Of a stretch of 64,000 nt of DNA, positions 19,760 through 29,372 are shown piece after piece; the stretch's first letter is position 1, and the number at the start of each line of letters is the position of its first letter. The position numbers and the translations under genes are program-made. Source of the DNA: Raphanus sativus (taxonomy: Eukaryota > Streptophyta > Magnoliopsida > Brassicales > Brassicaceae); NCBI RefSeq assembly GCF_000801105.2, contig NC_079513.1, forward strand, positions 25,202,273-25,266,272. The letters run 5' to 3'. The notes beneath the pieces were generated by a model that saw nothing but the letters and a program-made list of their open reading frames with translations, was not told the DNA's origin and did not search any database.

Positions 19760-20963
19760 TCAAAACTATACTAAAAGCAGCAAATGAAGTCCTTTTAGTG
19801 CATCCACATCAGACAGGAAATTCGACCAATAGAAATAAAGTATTTGTCCATGTCATTTAATGATGGTTTTGTTTGGGCTTCTTTTCTTTTTTAGGCTGTT
19901 TGATCAGCAGTCCATGTTATTGTTCCTGATAATTCAATTTTCAATAATTATAAAGTTTACCCACCAAAGTGGCTAACTTCAACTTTGTATTCAGATATTA
20001 TGTATTCTTAATAAAGTAATATTTTAGTCGAAAAAAATGATCAGTAGGCTTATCTTCTTTTTGGCCTGTTTGATGGCCGACGTTTTCTCCGTAAACCTAA
20101 CTTCGATTCTAACGATTCTAACTTCGATCTTCACCTTTCGACTTCCATCTCTTACCTCTTCCATTTCTCTTCTCTTCCGTTTGAAGGAGTAACTTCCCTA
20201 CTGAAAGCTCTAATCAGTGGATGCCTTTCGCCTTCTTCTCTGTTTTTCTATATATGAATATCTTTTACTAGCTTATTTTTGATCAAAGTTGATAAGAATT
20301 CTTAGACACTCATCCCGATCGAACCCACCGGCAATTCTTCAGTCTCCATTTTGGCAACACTATATGTCATTAACTACACAAACAAATTCTATTTAATTCA
20401 TTGATTACCGAATTTTAGAAAGTTATAACAGAGAAAAGTTATAAGGGTGTGAAACAGATTTCGACCCCTATATATTGGGAATATACTAAATAAACTATTT
20501 AAGTAGTTTAAATAAAAATTTATCACGGGTATAACCATAAAATTCCTAAACCTGATCGATCATATTCCCTACATATTTACTTCATTTAACATTTCAGGAA
20601 CTTTTAAAAAAATAATCAGACCCAATAATCTGGGAATTTCCAAAACTAATCGTATATATTCTAAATAATATATTTTCAAGTTGATCAGATTCTTTTTCAT
20701 TTAATAACTTTATACACGATGAAACCTAATCTTATAAATACATCAAAATAGACGGATAGATTGAAGCAAGGGTCAATCATGCTGGAAGCATTGTAGTACT
20801 CAATAATATGTCTTCACACCAATGAAATTTTTTCAAACATAAAGCATCAACACAATTAAAAAATATTAGTCATCAAATATTAAACACACATGTAATTAGC
20901 AATTTTTTAGTTTGATTTTTAAAGAAACAAATCTCTTGCTTTTAAAGCGCGGGTCAAATCTGG
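19760..20963 (+). mobile_element. Non-autonomous Helitron with variant 3' end
   Basis: Likely 5' end TCAAAACTATACTAAAAGCAG at 19760, preceded by A. The 3' end reads TTTAAAGCGCGGGTCAAATCTGG at 20941-20963 and is followed by T. The AAAGCGCGGGT terminal motif is typical of crucifer Helitrons. The final CTGG replaces the usual CTAG. Insertion between A and T fits the class. No Rep/helicase is encoded. Confidence 0.6.
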
Positions 20964-21213
20964 TATAACTTAAAATAAATTGTAATTTTTCTGTATTTTT
21001 TTAATAAAAATATGTGAATAATTAACTTAAATAAAATGAAATAGAAAGAGTGTTTTCATTTCCTTTTAAATTCAATTTGACCTTTTGACTTTGCCTTTAT
21101 CCAGCTAAGCCAACACAAAACCAGTTGACTTTAAAGGTTCGGTCTTTTAAAACCAACAAACAATCTTAGAAAAAAACTCTAGAAAATCCCCACATTGATC
21201 CAGCCAGAGATAG

Positions 21214-22017
21214 ATGGAATCCATTCTTCTAGAGAAGATAGGATTATTCTCCAACAAGATCTCCAAAGATGATCTGAAACCAGGAGATCACATCTATTCA
21301 TGGCGTAACGCTTATATCTATTCCCATCACGGTACCAATCTCAATCTCTCTTTCTGGGTTTATCCAAGATCCGAACTTAATATCTGCAATCTCACAGGGA
21401 TCTACATAGGAGACGGAAAGGTCATTCATTTCACTCGCGGAGGTGGTCTTGAGATCGGAACAGGGACTTTTTTGGACACGCTCATTGTCAGCTCTATTAC
21501 CAATCACGGAGGAGACAACCCTTGTCCTAATAATAACTGTGGAAAACAATCCAACACGCATGGAGTTATCTCTTCTTGTCTCGATTGCTTTCTCTCCGGA
21601 GGTGATCTCCTTCGCTTCGAGTACAGCGTCTCTCCGGCTCTGTTCATGGCCAAGCTTCGAGGAGGCACCTGCACGACGGCGGCTTCGGATCCTCCCGAGG
21701 AAGTGATCTCTCGCGCGGAGTTTCTGTTGCTGAGAAATGCGTTTGGCGAGTACCATGTGTTCGAGAATAACTGCGAGGATTTCGCGATGTATTGTAAGAC
21801 GGGGCTGGTGGTGGGGAGGAGCTATGTGCTTGGGAGAAGCGGTCAGGCTAATTCGGTGAGTGCGGTTGCGTGCGTGGCACGTGCGGTTAGTCCTTGGGCT
21901 AGTAATGCGATACGTCTGTGTTCGGATATTGGTATGCGGAGTGATGCTGTTAAAGTGCCTGTCGAGAGCCTCGTTGCTCGGTTTAGTCAGGCAGATACAT
22001 CTTCAAAGGAAAGCTGA
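21214..22017 (+). CDS. LRAT/NC-domain protein (NlpC/P60-related fold)
   Basis: Plant NC-domain protein of the lecithin:retinol acyltransferase-like family, a circularly permuted papain-like fold; no reaction is established for the plant members. I place two exons, 21214-21331 and 21398-22017, giving 245 aa. The 66-nt intron has GT and CAG ends, contains no in-frame stop and is a multiple of three, so the unspliced frame is also open (267 aa). Splicing restores the family sequence SHHG-IYIGDGKVIHFTRGG. Candidate catalytic residues are His26 in PGDHIYSWR and Cys165 in NNCEDFAMYC. His38 and His39 lie in a conserved position. After about residue 180 there is an Ala/Ser/Val-rich stretch that could associate with membranes. 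The Arabidopsis counterpart is probably At5g16360 or its tandem partner At5g16330. Confidence 0.85.
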   Translation: MESILLEKIGLFSNKISKDDLKPGDHIYSWRNAYIYSHHGTNLNLSFWVYPRSELNICNLTGIYIGDGKVIHFTRGGGLEIGTGTFLDTLIVSSITNHGGDNPCPNNNCGKQSNTHGVISSCLDCFLSGGDLLRFEYSVSPALFMAKLRGGTCTTAASDPPEEVISRAEFLLLRNAFGEYHVFENNCEDFAMYCKTGLVVGRSYVLGRSGQANSVSAVACVARAVSPWASNAIRLCSDIGMRSDAVKVPVESLVARFSQADTSSKES

Positions 22018-22830
22018 TTTTGGTTTTGGTTTTGGTTCTGATTGTATGCAGTGTGTGTATTTTGATTATTGTTTGATGCAATATTGAATCTGCTTGTATA
22101 ATTGTGTAACTCTTATCATATGGTGTGTGTGTGAATACAGTTTAACTGAGGTCTTCATTGTTTGTGTTGTGTAAAAACGTAAACGCGTAAAGCAAGAGAT
22201 GTGGTTGATTCTTTACTCGTTATAACACGTAAGAGAGACGTGGTGTGTTATATCTGTTAGGAAAAGGGTTTTGTTTTGGATTAATCAAGAAAAGAACAAC
22301 ACGGTTTCTAAATTAAATTAAAGTTGCTTACTGGTTGTTTAAAGTTAATTATAGTGGGCCAAAAACACAACCAATACCATAAAAGTTGAACTGTAAGCCA
22401 TGATGACAAGTAGGTTCAGGCATGAGGCATAAGACTAGCTTCTGGTCTAGAGACTCTAGAGAAAACGGTTGTTGGTTGACTCAGGGGGGGAGCTGAGAAA
22501 GACGGATGAAAGAAAGGTTGTTGGTTGACATTCAGCTATCGGTTCGGTTTAGAATTAAAAGTGTGGTCTGATTCGGTTTGTTTTTTATTCTCTTAAAAAT
22601 TCAGAGAAATTTTATATCAATACCGGTTTAATTGATTCGGTTCGATTGGACTCGGTTTATTATATACGAGAGAAGACGAGGAGAGTCCGAGAGAGAGACA
22701 TCATCTCCATTGTCCTTCGAAGGAAAATTAAAATCACTTATATCCCTTACTAATCTTCATATCCTTCATATTCATTAAACCACATACAATTACGAAATTA
22801 GCCTCAGAGTAAAAAAATAAACAAAAGAAA
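22018..22830. other. 3' flank of the NC-domain gene and spacer
   Basis: Starts with the 3' UTR. No further gene is supported. Several CGGTT-rich words (ATTCGGTT, ACCGGTTTAATTGATTCGGTT) occur near 22540-22660, resembling low-complexity sequence common in crucifer spacers. Confidence 0.45.
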
Positions 22831-22860
22831 ATTAATGAAAATTATAAAAAAAAAACAAAC

Positions 22861-22900
22861 CAATCGATGTCTATACCGACCGTACGGTCGACATCGATTG
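22861..22900. repeat. Nested palindrome (40 bp)
   Basis: CAATCGATGTC at 22861-22871 is the exact reverse complement of GACATCGATTG at 22890-22900. Inside lies the perfect 12-bp palindrome GACCGTACGGTC (22878-22889). It could form a hairpin or bind a dimeric protein. Confidence 0.85.
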
Positions 22901-23067
22901 CGTTTGAGGAGATTGCGTTTTGGAAAAGGGAATCCGATCTCGATTGATTGCTACTCCGGCGAACTCCGGCCTCACTTCGATTCGGTCCTCCGTCGTCTTC
23001 CGACGCTGTTTAAGGGTCAAAGAGGTAGGTTTTAGAGGCTCGGTTTTAGGGTTCCAAAGCTCCTCTC

Positions 23068-23785
23068 TTGAATGAGCTTAGAAACCAGATTGGAATGGAT
23101 TTAGATGTTGCATCCTGGTATCCGAATCCATTATTAGTTGAATTGAGTAGGAGAATGGTTGTATTGTTCGATTCTAGTGCGCTGAATGTAGATTCAACCT
23201 CAAATCAAAACGTGTACGAAAATAGAACTAGAAAAACTAGTATTACCGATGATTATTGTAGAACTAGTAAAACAAGTATAACTTCGAATGTATAATGGGT
23301 GGTATTGGCAGGCTACAATGAACCACAACGTCATCATACACTTCAGATGCGAAGGTCGCATGTATTGTTTAGTGTTGAAGCATGCTGCGGAAGAGATATA
23401 TCTTTCAATGGTAGAAGAACGCATATGCAAAAAGGTGGGGCTTGATGAATGTAATGTGAAGTTGAGATTGAGTTACATTCCACTGCTGGTTGGGAGTGAC
23501 GAGAAATTCGTCATTTGTGATGAGGAGGATCTTTTTGGTTATCTTTTGTCCCTTGATAAAAACAACCGTAGGTGCATTTTGTTGGTGGAGGTTATCAAAA
23601 GGTTAGAACTCTCAGAGCAACTATCAAGAGCGGGCAAACCAAGTTCAAAACGAAGTTCAAAAGCGGGAAAACGAAATTATGTAGGTATGAACTATGAGGT
23701 GTGCCATTCGAATGATGATGAAATCGGAGATAAAACCATAACTCGATATGGTGGCCACAATCAAGTTGATAAACAACATGAGTAG
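23068..23785 (+). pseudogene. MULE N-terminal (PB1-like) fragment
   Basis: Two frames, 23068-23295 and 23288-23785, overlap and look like one region broken by a frameshift. The first has MDLDVASWYPNPLLVELSRR and an Asn/Thr-rich tail. The second holds an N-terminal domain seen in many plant Mutator-like transposases: NHNVIIHFRCEGRMYCLVLK, then KVGLDECNVKLRLSYIPLL and DEEDLFGYLLSLDKN. A basic Ser/Lys-rich tail follows and the frame stops before any zinc-finger or catalytic part. The catalytic half found at 25.6-26.9 kb is on the opposite strand. The MULE assignment is from the domain pattern and is moderately sure. Confidence 0.6.
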
Positions 23786-24791
23786 AGGATTGTGGCGATT
23801 GAAGATGGAACCTCCTGTTTTATTGAAAATTTTTACTTTGTTTTATTTGGCTTTGCTTTATTTGTCCTTTAATACCACATAAATTTTTTTGATCAAAAGA
23901 CTTAAAATAGATACATTGAAAATTTTTATTTTGTTTTATTTGAACTCCTTTGCTTTATTTGTCATTTAGTACCATATAAATACTAGTTTCTAGAATAAAA
24001 AAAATACATCAAATAAATACTAGTTTCTAGAATAAAAAATAAATACATAAAAATAAATACAAATACTAAATCCATATTTACTTCGGTTCGATTTGGTTTC
24101 TAAAATCAAACAAATAAAAAGAAAAAAAAATAAGTACAAATACTACTATGGATAACTGTTTTCTGTTTTTGTATTACTAGTATGACTTTCTCTAATCGAA
24201 TTTCGAAATCAAAATTTTCGAAATTGGAAATCAGAATAGGAAATATTATTTTTAGTAGTCGAAAAATGTTATATTCAACAGGAAAAAAATAAAAAATATA
24301 TTATACTCTGCAATCAAAAAAACAACCCATCACACTACATACACTTTCATAGTCATTTTGTGAAATATGTGATCACTCAATATTAGATTCCATTATAAAA
24401 TATGTTTTCACACTTTTATTACGTAAAACACCAATATTCATCTTTTTGAATCTTATATTTTATTGTACAACTAAAAAAGTGCTTTACAATTACATGTAAT
24501 ACTAAAATTATTGAAAATCACTGAAAGTACAACTATTTGGTAATTTTGTACAACTACTATCTTGAGGAGAACTACTTGTATATATTAGGCGGGATTTTGA
24601 AAAAAAATCGAAATTTGGCGGACTTTTATGAGTCAATGCGGGATTTTCGAGGGAAAATGGATTCCCACTTCCCACTTACTTCCCACTTCTCTCTCTCCTC
24701 TCTTCTCTCTCCCTCCTCTCTCCTCTCTCTCCTCTTTTCCTCGATTCCTTCCTTCTCCTATCACGAGATCTCCTCCTATCACCTTTCGCAA
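23786..24791. other. AT-rich spacer within the MULE region
   Basis: Duplicated words (TTGAAAATTTTTATTTTGTTT with TTGCTTTATTTGTC; AAATACTAGTTTCTAGAATA) occur at 23825-24035. At 24590-24660 there are GGCGGGATTTT and TGCGGGATTTTCGAGG motifs. A CT-rich leader (24675-24765) precedes the GRF gene. Confidence 0.5.
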
Positions 24792-25221
24792 ATGGATCCA
24801 TGGGTTGAGAATCAGGAAAGGAAGGAGATGAAGAAGATGAAGAAACATTTTGACATGCTTCAGTTTATTTGCGATGCTGAACACGGGATTCCAACTTCGT
24901 GCCCATGTGGAGGACGAATCGTCGACGAGGTTTCTACTAATCCAACAGATAAGGATTTTCTACCAGGCCGAAGGTACTTCACTTGCAATGAGTACAAGGT
25001 AATTTACATTTTCTCTACTTCCTTAACTTATGCAAAATGTCAAACTGAGTGCAACCATGTGAAACTTGCAGAATGATGGGTTTCACTTCCGTCAACCATG
25101 GGTTCTCGGAGTTGAGGAAGAGGTTCGCTCCTTAAGGCAGGATGTGGACAAAATGGCTGAAGAGATGCACAAAATGGCTGAAGAAATTGCTCAGCTTAAG
25201 GACCTTCTTACCCGTAAATGA
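24792..25221 (+). CDS. GRF-type zinc-finger protein, transposon-associated
   Basis: A 118-aa protein from two exons, 24792-24998 and 25072-25221. Residues ~30-75 match the plant GRF zinc finger: TSCPCGGRIVDEVSTNPTDK, then PGRRYFTCNEYK and, across the intron, NDGFHFRQPW. The finger ligands are probably the two Cys of CPC, the Cys of FTC and the following His. The C-terminus (EEEVRSLRQDVDKM to KDLLTRK) is a short coiled coil with a repeated DKMAEEMHKMAEE unit. Such small GRF proteins are very numerous in Brassica genomes and often lie beside MULE transposases, as here. DNA or RNA binding is inferred; no role is known. The frame is open upstream of the chosen Met, but the leader is CT-rich and untranslated-looking. 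Confidence 0.75.
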
Positions 25222-25351
25222 GAAGCCTTATGTTGTTTGGATTTGTGTCTTTTGTTTCTGCAATAAGCCTTATGTTAAGATTACTGGTTGTGATGATGTG
25301 ATGTTGTGTTAAAGACTATCTCCTAATTAACGTGATGTTGTGTTAAGATTA

Positions 25352-25583
25352 CTGGTTTTCCGTAGTAATACCAAAGTTTTCTGTAGTAATATCAAAGTTT
25401 TCCGTAGTAATAAGTAAAACCAAAGTTTTCCGTAGTAATACCAAAGTTTTCCGTAGTAATACCAAAGTTTTCCGTATCATACATAATTCTCGAACAAAAC
25501 ACTTAAACTTAAAGTATAACACAATAAAGTTTTCCGAAGCATACAACACAATAAAGTTTTCCGAAGCATACAACACAATAAAG
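25352..25583. repeat. Two adjacent short tandem arrays (TTTTCCG core)
   Basis: Five to six copies of a ~20-bp unit AAAGTTTTCCGTAGTAATAC run from about 25352 to 25474. After a spacer, two to three copies of a related 31-bp unit with AAAGTTTTCCGAAGCATAC run from about 25527 to 25583. They lie between the convergent GRF gene and MULE transposase. Confidence 0.85.
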
Positions 25584-25620
25584 TAGCTAAACGCATTAAT
25601 CCAAATTCATCACTTCAAAT

Positions 25621-26872
25621 TCATCCAACTCTTTTCCTTCCCTTTCCCCTGATGCGATCCGGAGGTATGATCTTCACCTCCTTGATCTGATCCGGTACAT
25701 TCCAAGAAGACATGTCGGGCACAACACAAAGTGTCCTGTCATACGCCAAAGCCCACAATTCCGTCCAGTAGTATTTTGAGCACAGCTCATGGATATTAAG
25801 GTCGTTGCCATCAACATTCGTAGTGAAATAGATGTAAGCTGCTAGTCCGTGCAGGCAAGGAAACTTTTCATAATCCCACACCTTGCAAGTACAAGATTTT
25901 TCAACCAAGCTCACCCAAAACATCTTTCCAGCAGTGTCAGTGATCTCGTACTTAAGCTCATAACTATTAAGCTCCCGTACAGATAGCTTTTGTGCAACAG
26001 CCCATAGACCGTGCAAGTAGTTCTCAACTAGAGGCACCAGGCTTGTATCGATTGATCTAGAAACAGCTTCCTTCCGTTGAGTGAACCAATCAGAGAATTT
26101 CCTGACGATACAATCCAGCATTGGTATTAAGACCCACGTCGTTGCCTCTTTAAACACGCTCTTCATTGATTCCACACTGTTGATTGTATCGAAGTTGTAC
26201 CTGTCACGTGGAAAAAAAACCCTTGCCCATTTGTCCTTTTCAGTATGTTCCTGCACATACTTGTACACAGCAGGATATCTTTTTTCAAATGAGTCGTAAG
26301 CAGAGTTGAAGTCATCCACCGTGTAATATCTGCCCAACTCCATAAATCTATGCCCGACTATAACCTTGTTGACGTTACCAGCATGCCATTTCACCTTTTC
26401 CTTCAAATGCCATAAACAATGCCCATGGTGAGCCTCTGGAAACACGCTTCCTATAGCGAAGATCAGGCTCTGATTTCTTTCACTCATGAAAACCAGTTCA
26501 GAAGAGTCTGGTATAACACTTTTAAGCATCTCGAAAAACCAAGTCCAACTAGTAAGATTCTCACTATCTAGTACTGCAAATGCAAGTGGATAACTTTGAC
26601 CATTAGGATCTTGAGCTTCCGCGAAAACTAGAACACCACCATATCTGTTCTTCAGCGATGTCGCATCCACAGCTATCCCTCATAAATGCAAACCCTTTAA
26701 TGCAAGCTCCCAAAGCTATGAAGAGGTATTTGAATTTACTTGCATCATCCAATTTCACACAAGTTTTTGTTCCTGGATTCACTTGCTTTAAGATGTACAA
26801 ATAGCTATACATCATCTTGTAGCTCTCTTCCGGACTACCAGGTATACCACTTACGTGACTGCTCATTGTATC
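25621..26872 (-). pseudogene. MULE transposase catalytic half with SWIM finger, frameshifted
   Basis: Minus-strand Mutator-like transposase. The upstream part (26872 to about 26675) reads ILKQVNPGTKTCVKLDD and FKYLFIALGACIKGFAFMR. A one-base shift near 26675 then moves to the frame IAVDATSLKNRYGGVLVFAE, which runs to the stop at 25621. The DDE-type catalytic region includes AVDAT, ERNQSLIFAIGSVFPEAHHG and HCLWHLKEKVKWH. The SWIM zinc finger is CTCKVWDYEKFPCLHGLAAY. The far N-terminus with the DNA-binding finger is missing on this strand. A plausible splice acceptor (TTGGGCAG) precedes GATACAATG at 26872. It cannot encode an intact transposase as read. Confidence 0.85.
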
Positions 26873-27811
26873 CTGCCCAAACAAGAACAAACAAAAGAAA
26901 CTGACAACAATTATCTCAAGTTATCTACAGTTCTATTAGTTGTCCCGAGTTATACAATTATAATACAATTATATGAACAAGGTCGATATAAGTCAAATGT
27001 TAATTTGCCTATACATTCTCCAGTTCTACTCCTATACAAATCCAACCATTGAAATGCATATACCAATGCATTTCAATTGCAAATCCATTAGAACCTACTT
27101 CCAAAAGAAAGCTCAAAGCGAAGACTACAACTTACGGATACGTCAGGTGATTGGTCTAAGCAGACTACAGCGACGGCGATAGAGAAGCGGCGGGAGAGAA
27201 GAATGAAGGTCGAGCTGAGCTGAGGGAGGAGAGGGGGAGAGGCGAAGGAGGAGGAATCGTCTTAGCCTCTTATCATAATTTCGCGAGAGAGATAAGGAAG
27301 AGAGTTATGAAGAGGAAGAGAAGAAAAGAGAGAGAAAAGAAGTTGGAAGAGAATTGGAAGTTTCAAGCGATTAGAAATCGCGTTTGATTTTGAGATTTTA
27401 GTTGGTTTCTCTGGTTCATCTCGGTTTATCCATTTAAATCGGATGGCTTATTGAATGGGTGGGTTTCACCCAGGTATTATATGTAAATACCGAAATATTG
27501 CTCGGTTTCTTCGTAAATCAATCAATTTTCGATTTTAAAATAAATGTTTAATGAAATAAGGTTATAACGAGGACATTGTGGTTTTAAAAAGTTGAATCAG
27601 GGGCGTTACAGATGATTTCTCTCCGAGAGACCACACCAGTGTAGAGAGAAAGAGAGAGAGAGACTCTTGATTGACTCAACAACAGCTCTGACGATGAATT
27701 CGTAAAGGGTGATTAGCGAATCTCGAGAGAGAGACAAATCCCTAATCTCCAGTTTCTCAATCGCCCATCTTCATTTCTCCTGTGCGCGCGGCGAGTCGTC
27801 ATCGTGCAATC
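26873..27811. other. Spacer and UCH 5' flank
   Basis: AT-rich sequence, then a purine-rich stretch (about 27180-27350), then the 5' UTR region of the deubiquitinase gene with an AGAGAGAGAGAG run near 27640-27663. No gene is supported. Confidence 0.5.
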
Positions 27812-29168
27812 ATGTCTTGGCTCCCTGTAGAATCCGATCCTGGTAATCTTCTTTCTTTCAAAATTTGGGGTTTTATTGTTTAGTAGCTCCTTATTGTTCA
27901 TATAAATGATTAGTCATATACAAAGTGGTGTGTGTGTAAGCCATACATTTAAAAGATACAGTGTTTGCTATCTTGTTAATTTTGTTTGATCATGTTTTAG
28001 GTGTTTTCACGGAGATTATACAACAAATGCAAGTGAAAGGTGTGCAGGTTGAAGAATTGTACTCCTTGGACATTACTTCTCTTGATGAAATAAGGTTTGT
28101 TCATTAATAAGCGCTATTATTCACTCTTTTATTGTTACTTGTTTCCAACAAAACCTAGTCAATAATACTGTTGGGGCTCCTCTTTGTTTAGACCTGTATA
28201 CGGATTGGTATTGCTTTACAAGTGGCGTCCTGAGGAAAAAGAGTCTCGTGTTGTGATCACTGAACCAAACCCTAACTTTTTTTTCGCCAGCCAGGTTCAC
28301 TCACTGTCCCCACATTTAGATTTCTGAGTCATATGACTTATGAGGTAAGGTTGTAACTGTGTGTGTGTGTGTTTTCTTGTAGATAATCAACAATGCTTGT
28401 GCTACACAAGCGTTACTGTCTGTCCTCATGAACTCTTCGAGTATCGAGCTTGGTTCTGAACTAACAGAACTTAAAGATTTCGCTAAAGACTTCCCACCTG
28501 AACTCAAAGGCTTAGCCATCAGCAACAACGAGGCCATACGTGCAGCTCACAACACGTTCGCTAGGCCTGACTCATCTTCCACCACCACGGAAGAGGATGA
28601 GATAGCTGCTCGGAGGAAGAAAAAGGAAGAGGAAGATGACGATGTGTATCACTACATCAGCTACTTACCTGTTGATGGTATCTTATACGAGCTTGATGGT
28701 CTTAAAGAAGGACCCATTAGCCTTGGACAGTGTCTCGGTGAGCCAGACGGAATCGAATGGCTCAAAATGGTCCAACCTGTGGTGCAAGAGCGGATTGATC
28801 GGTATATGCAGAACGAGATCCGGTTTAGTCTCTTGGCTGTGGTTAAGAACAGGAAAGAGATGTATCGAGCTGAGCTGAAAGAGTATCAGATGAAGCGGGA
28901 GAGGATTTTGCAGCAGGTGGGAACTCTGCAAGCTGATAAGTACGCTGAGAAGAGCAGCTACGAGGCTCTGGATAAGTCTCTTTCTGAAGTCAATGTCGGG
29001 ATCGAGACAGTGTCGCAGAAGATTGTAATGGAGGAAGAGAGGTCCAAGAACTGGAAGAAAGAGAACTTGAGGAGGAAACATAACTATGTCCCGTTCCTCT
29101 TCAACTTCCTCAAGATTCTTGCGGATAAGAAGAAGCTGAAGCCTCTTATTGACAAGGCTAGACGTTAA
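27812..29168 (+). CDS. UCH1: Ubiquitin C-terminal hydrolase, UCH37/UCHL5 type
   Basis: Cysteine protease of peptidase family C12 that removes ubiquitin from small adducts and chains; UCH37-type members can associate with the proteasome. Four exons, 27812-27842, 28001-28094, 28192-28294 and 28383-29168, give 337 aa. The catalytic set is visible: Gln76 and Cys82 in [13 protein letters not shown], His166 in [12 protein letters not shown] and Asp181 in [10 protein letters not shown]. The start [17 protein letters not shown] fits the family exactly. The C-terminal third is long, charged and helical and ends with a KEKE-like tail ([20 protein letters not shown]), as in UCH37 rather than short UCHL1/3. 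The gene converges on COG1 with 204 bp between the stop codons. Arabidopsis UCH1 (At5g16310) lies in the same position. Confidence 0.93.
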
Positions 29169-29372
29169 CACCTGATTCAGCTTATGCCAAGGATATTAAA
29201 ACTTATATGTATGAGGTCTGATTGTATTCAGTCTTGAGGATTTTTGTAGAACCAAATCTCTTAATTACATGAAACAATAAATCAAACACAATTACAAAAC
29301 TTGTTCTCTTCGTTTTATGTAAAAACTTCTATATAGTGGCAGATATCTCAGCTGCTGCAATCATCATCATCA

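Noticed and set aside
21214..22017. Continuous 267-aa NC-domain protein as the main product
   Set aside because: Residues from 21332 to 21397 interrupt the family sequence and are bounded by GT..CAG; the spliced 245-aa form is favoured.
22835..23035. 66-aa Arg-rich plus-strand frame
   Set aside because: It translates through the palindrome at 22861-22900 and has no recognisable content; at best part of a decayed MULE exon.
25352..25583. Possible CRISPR-like array
   Set aside because: Direct tandem units without unique spacers, in a plant nuclear context.
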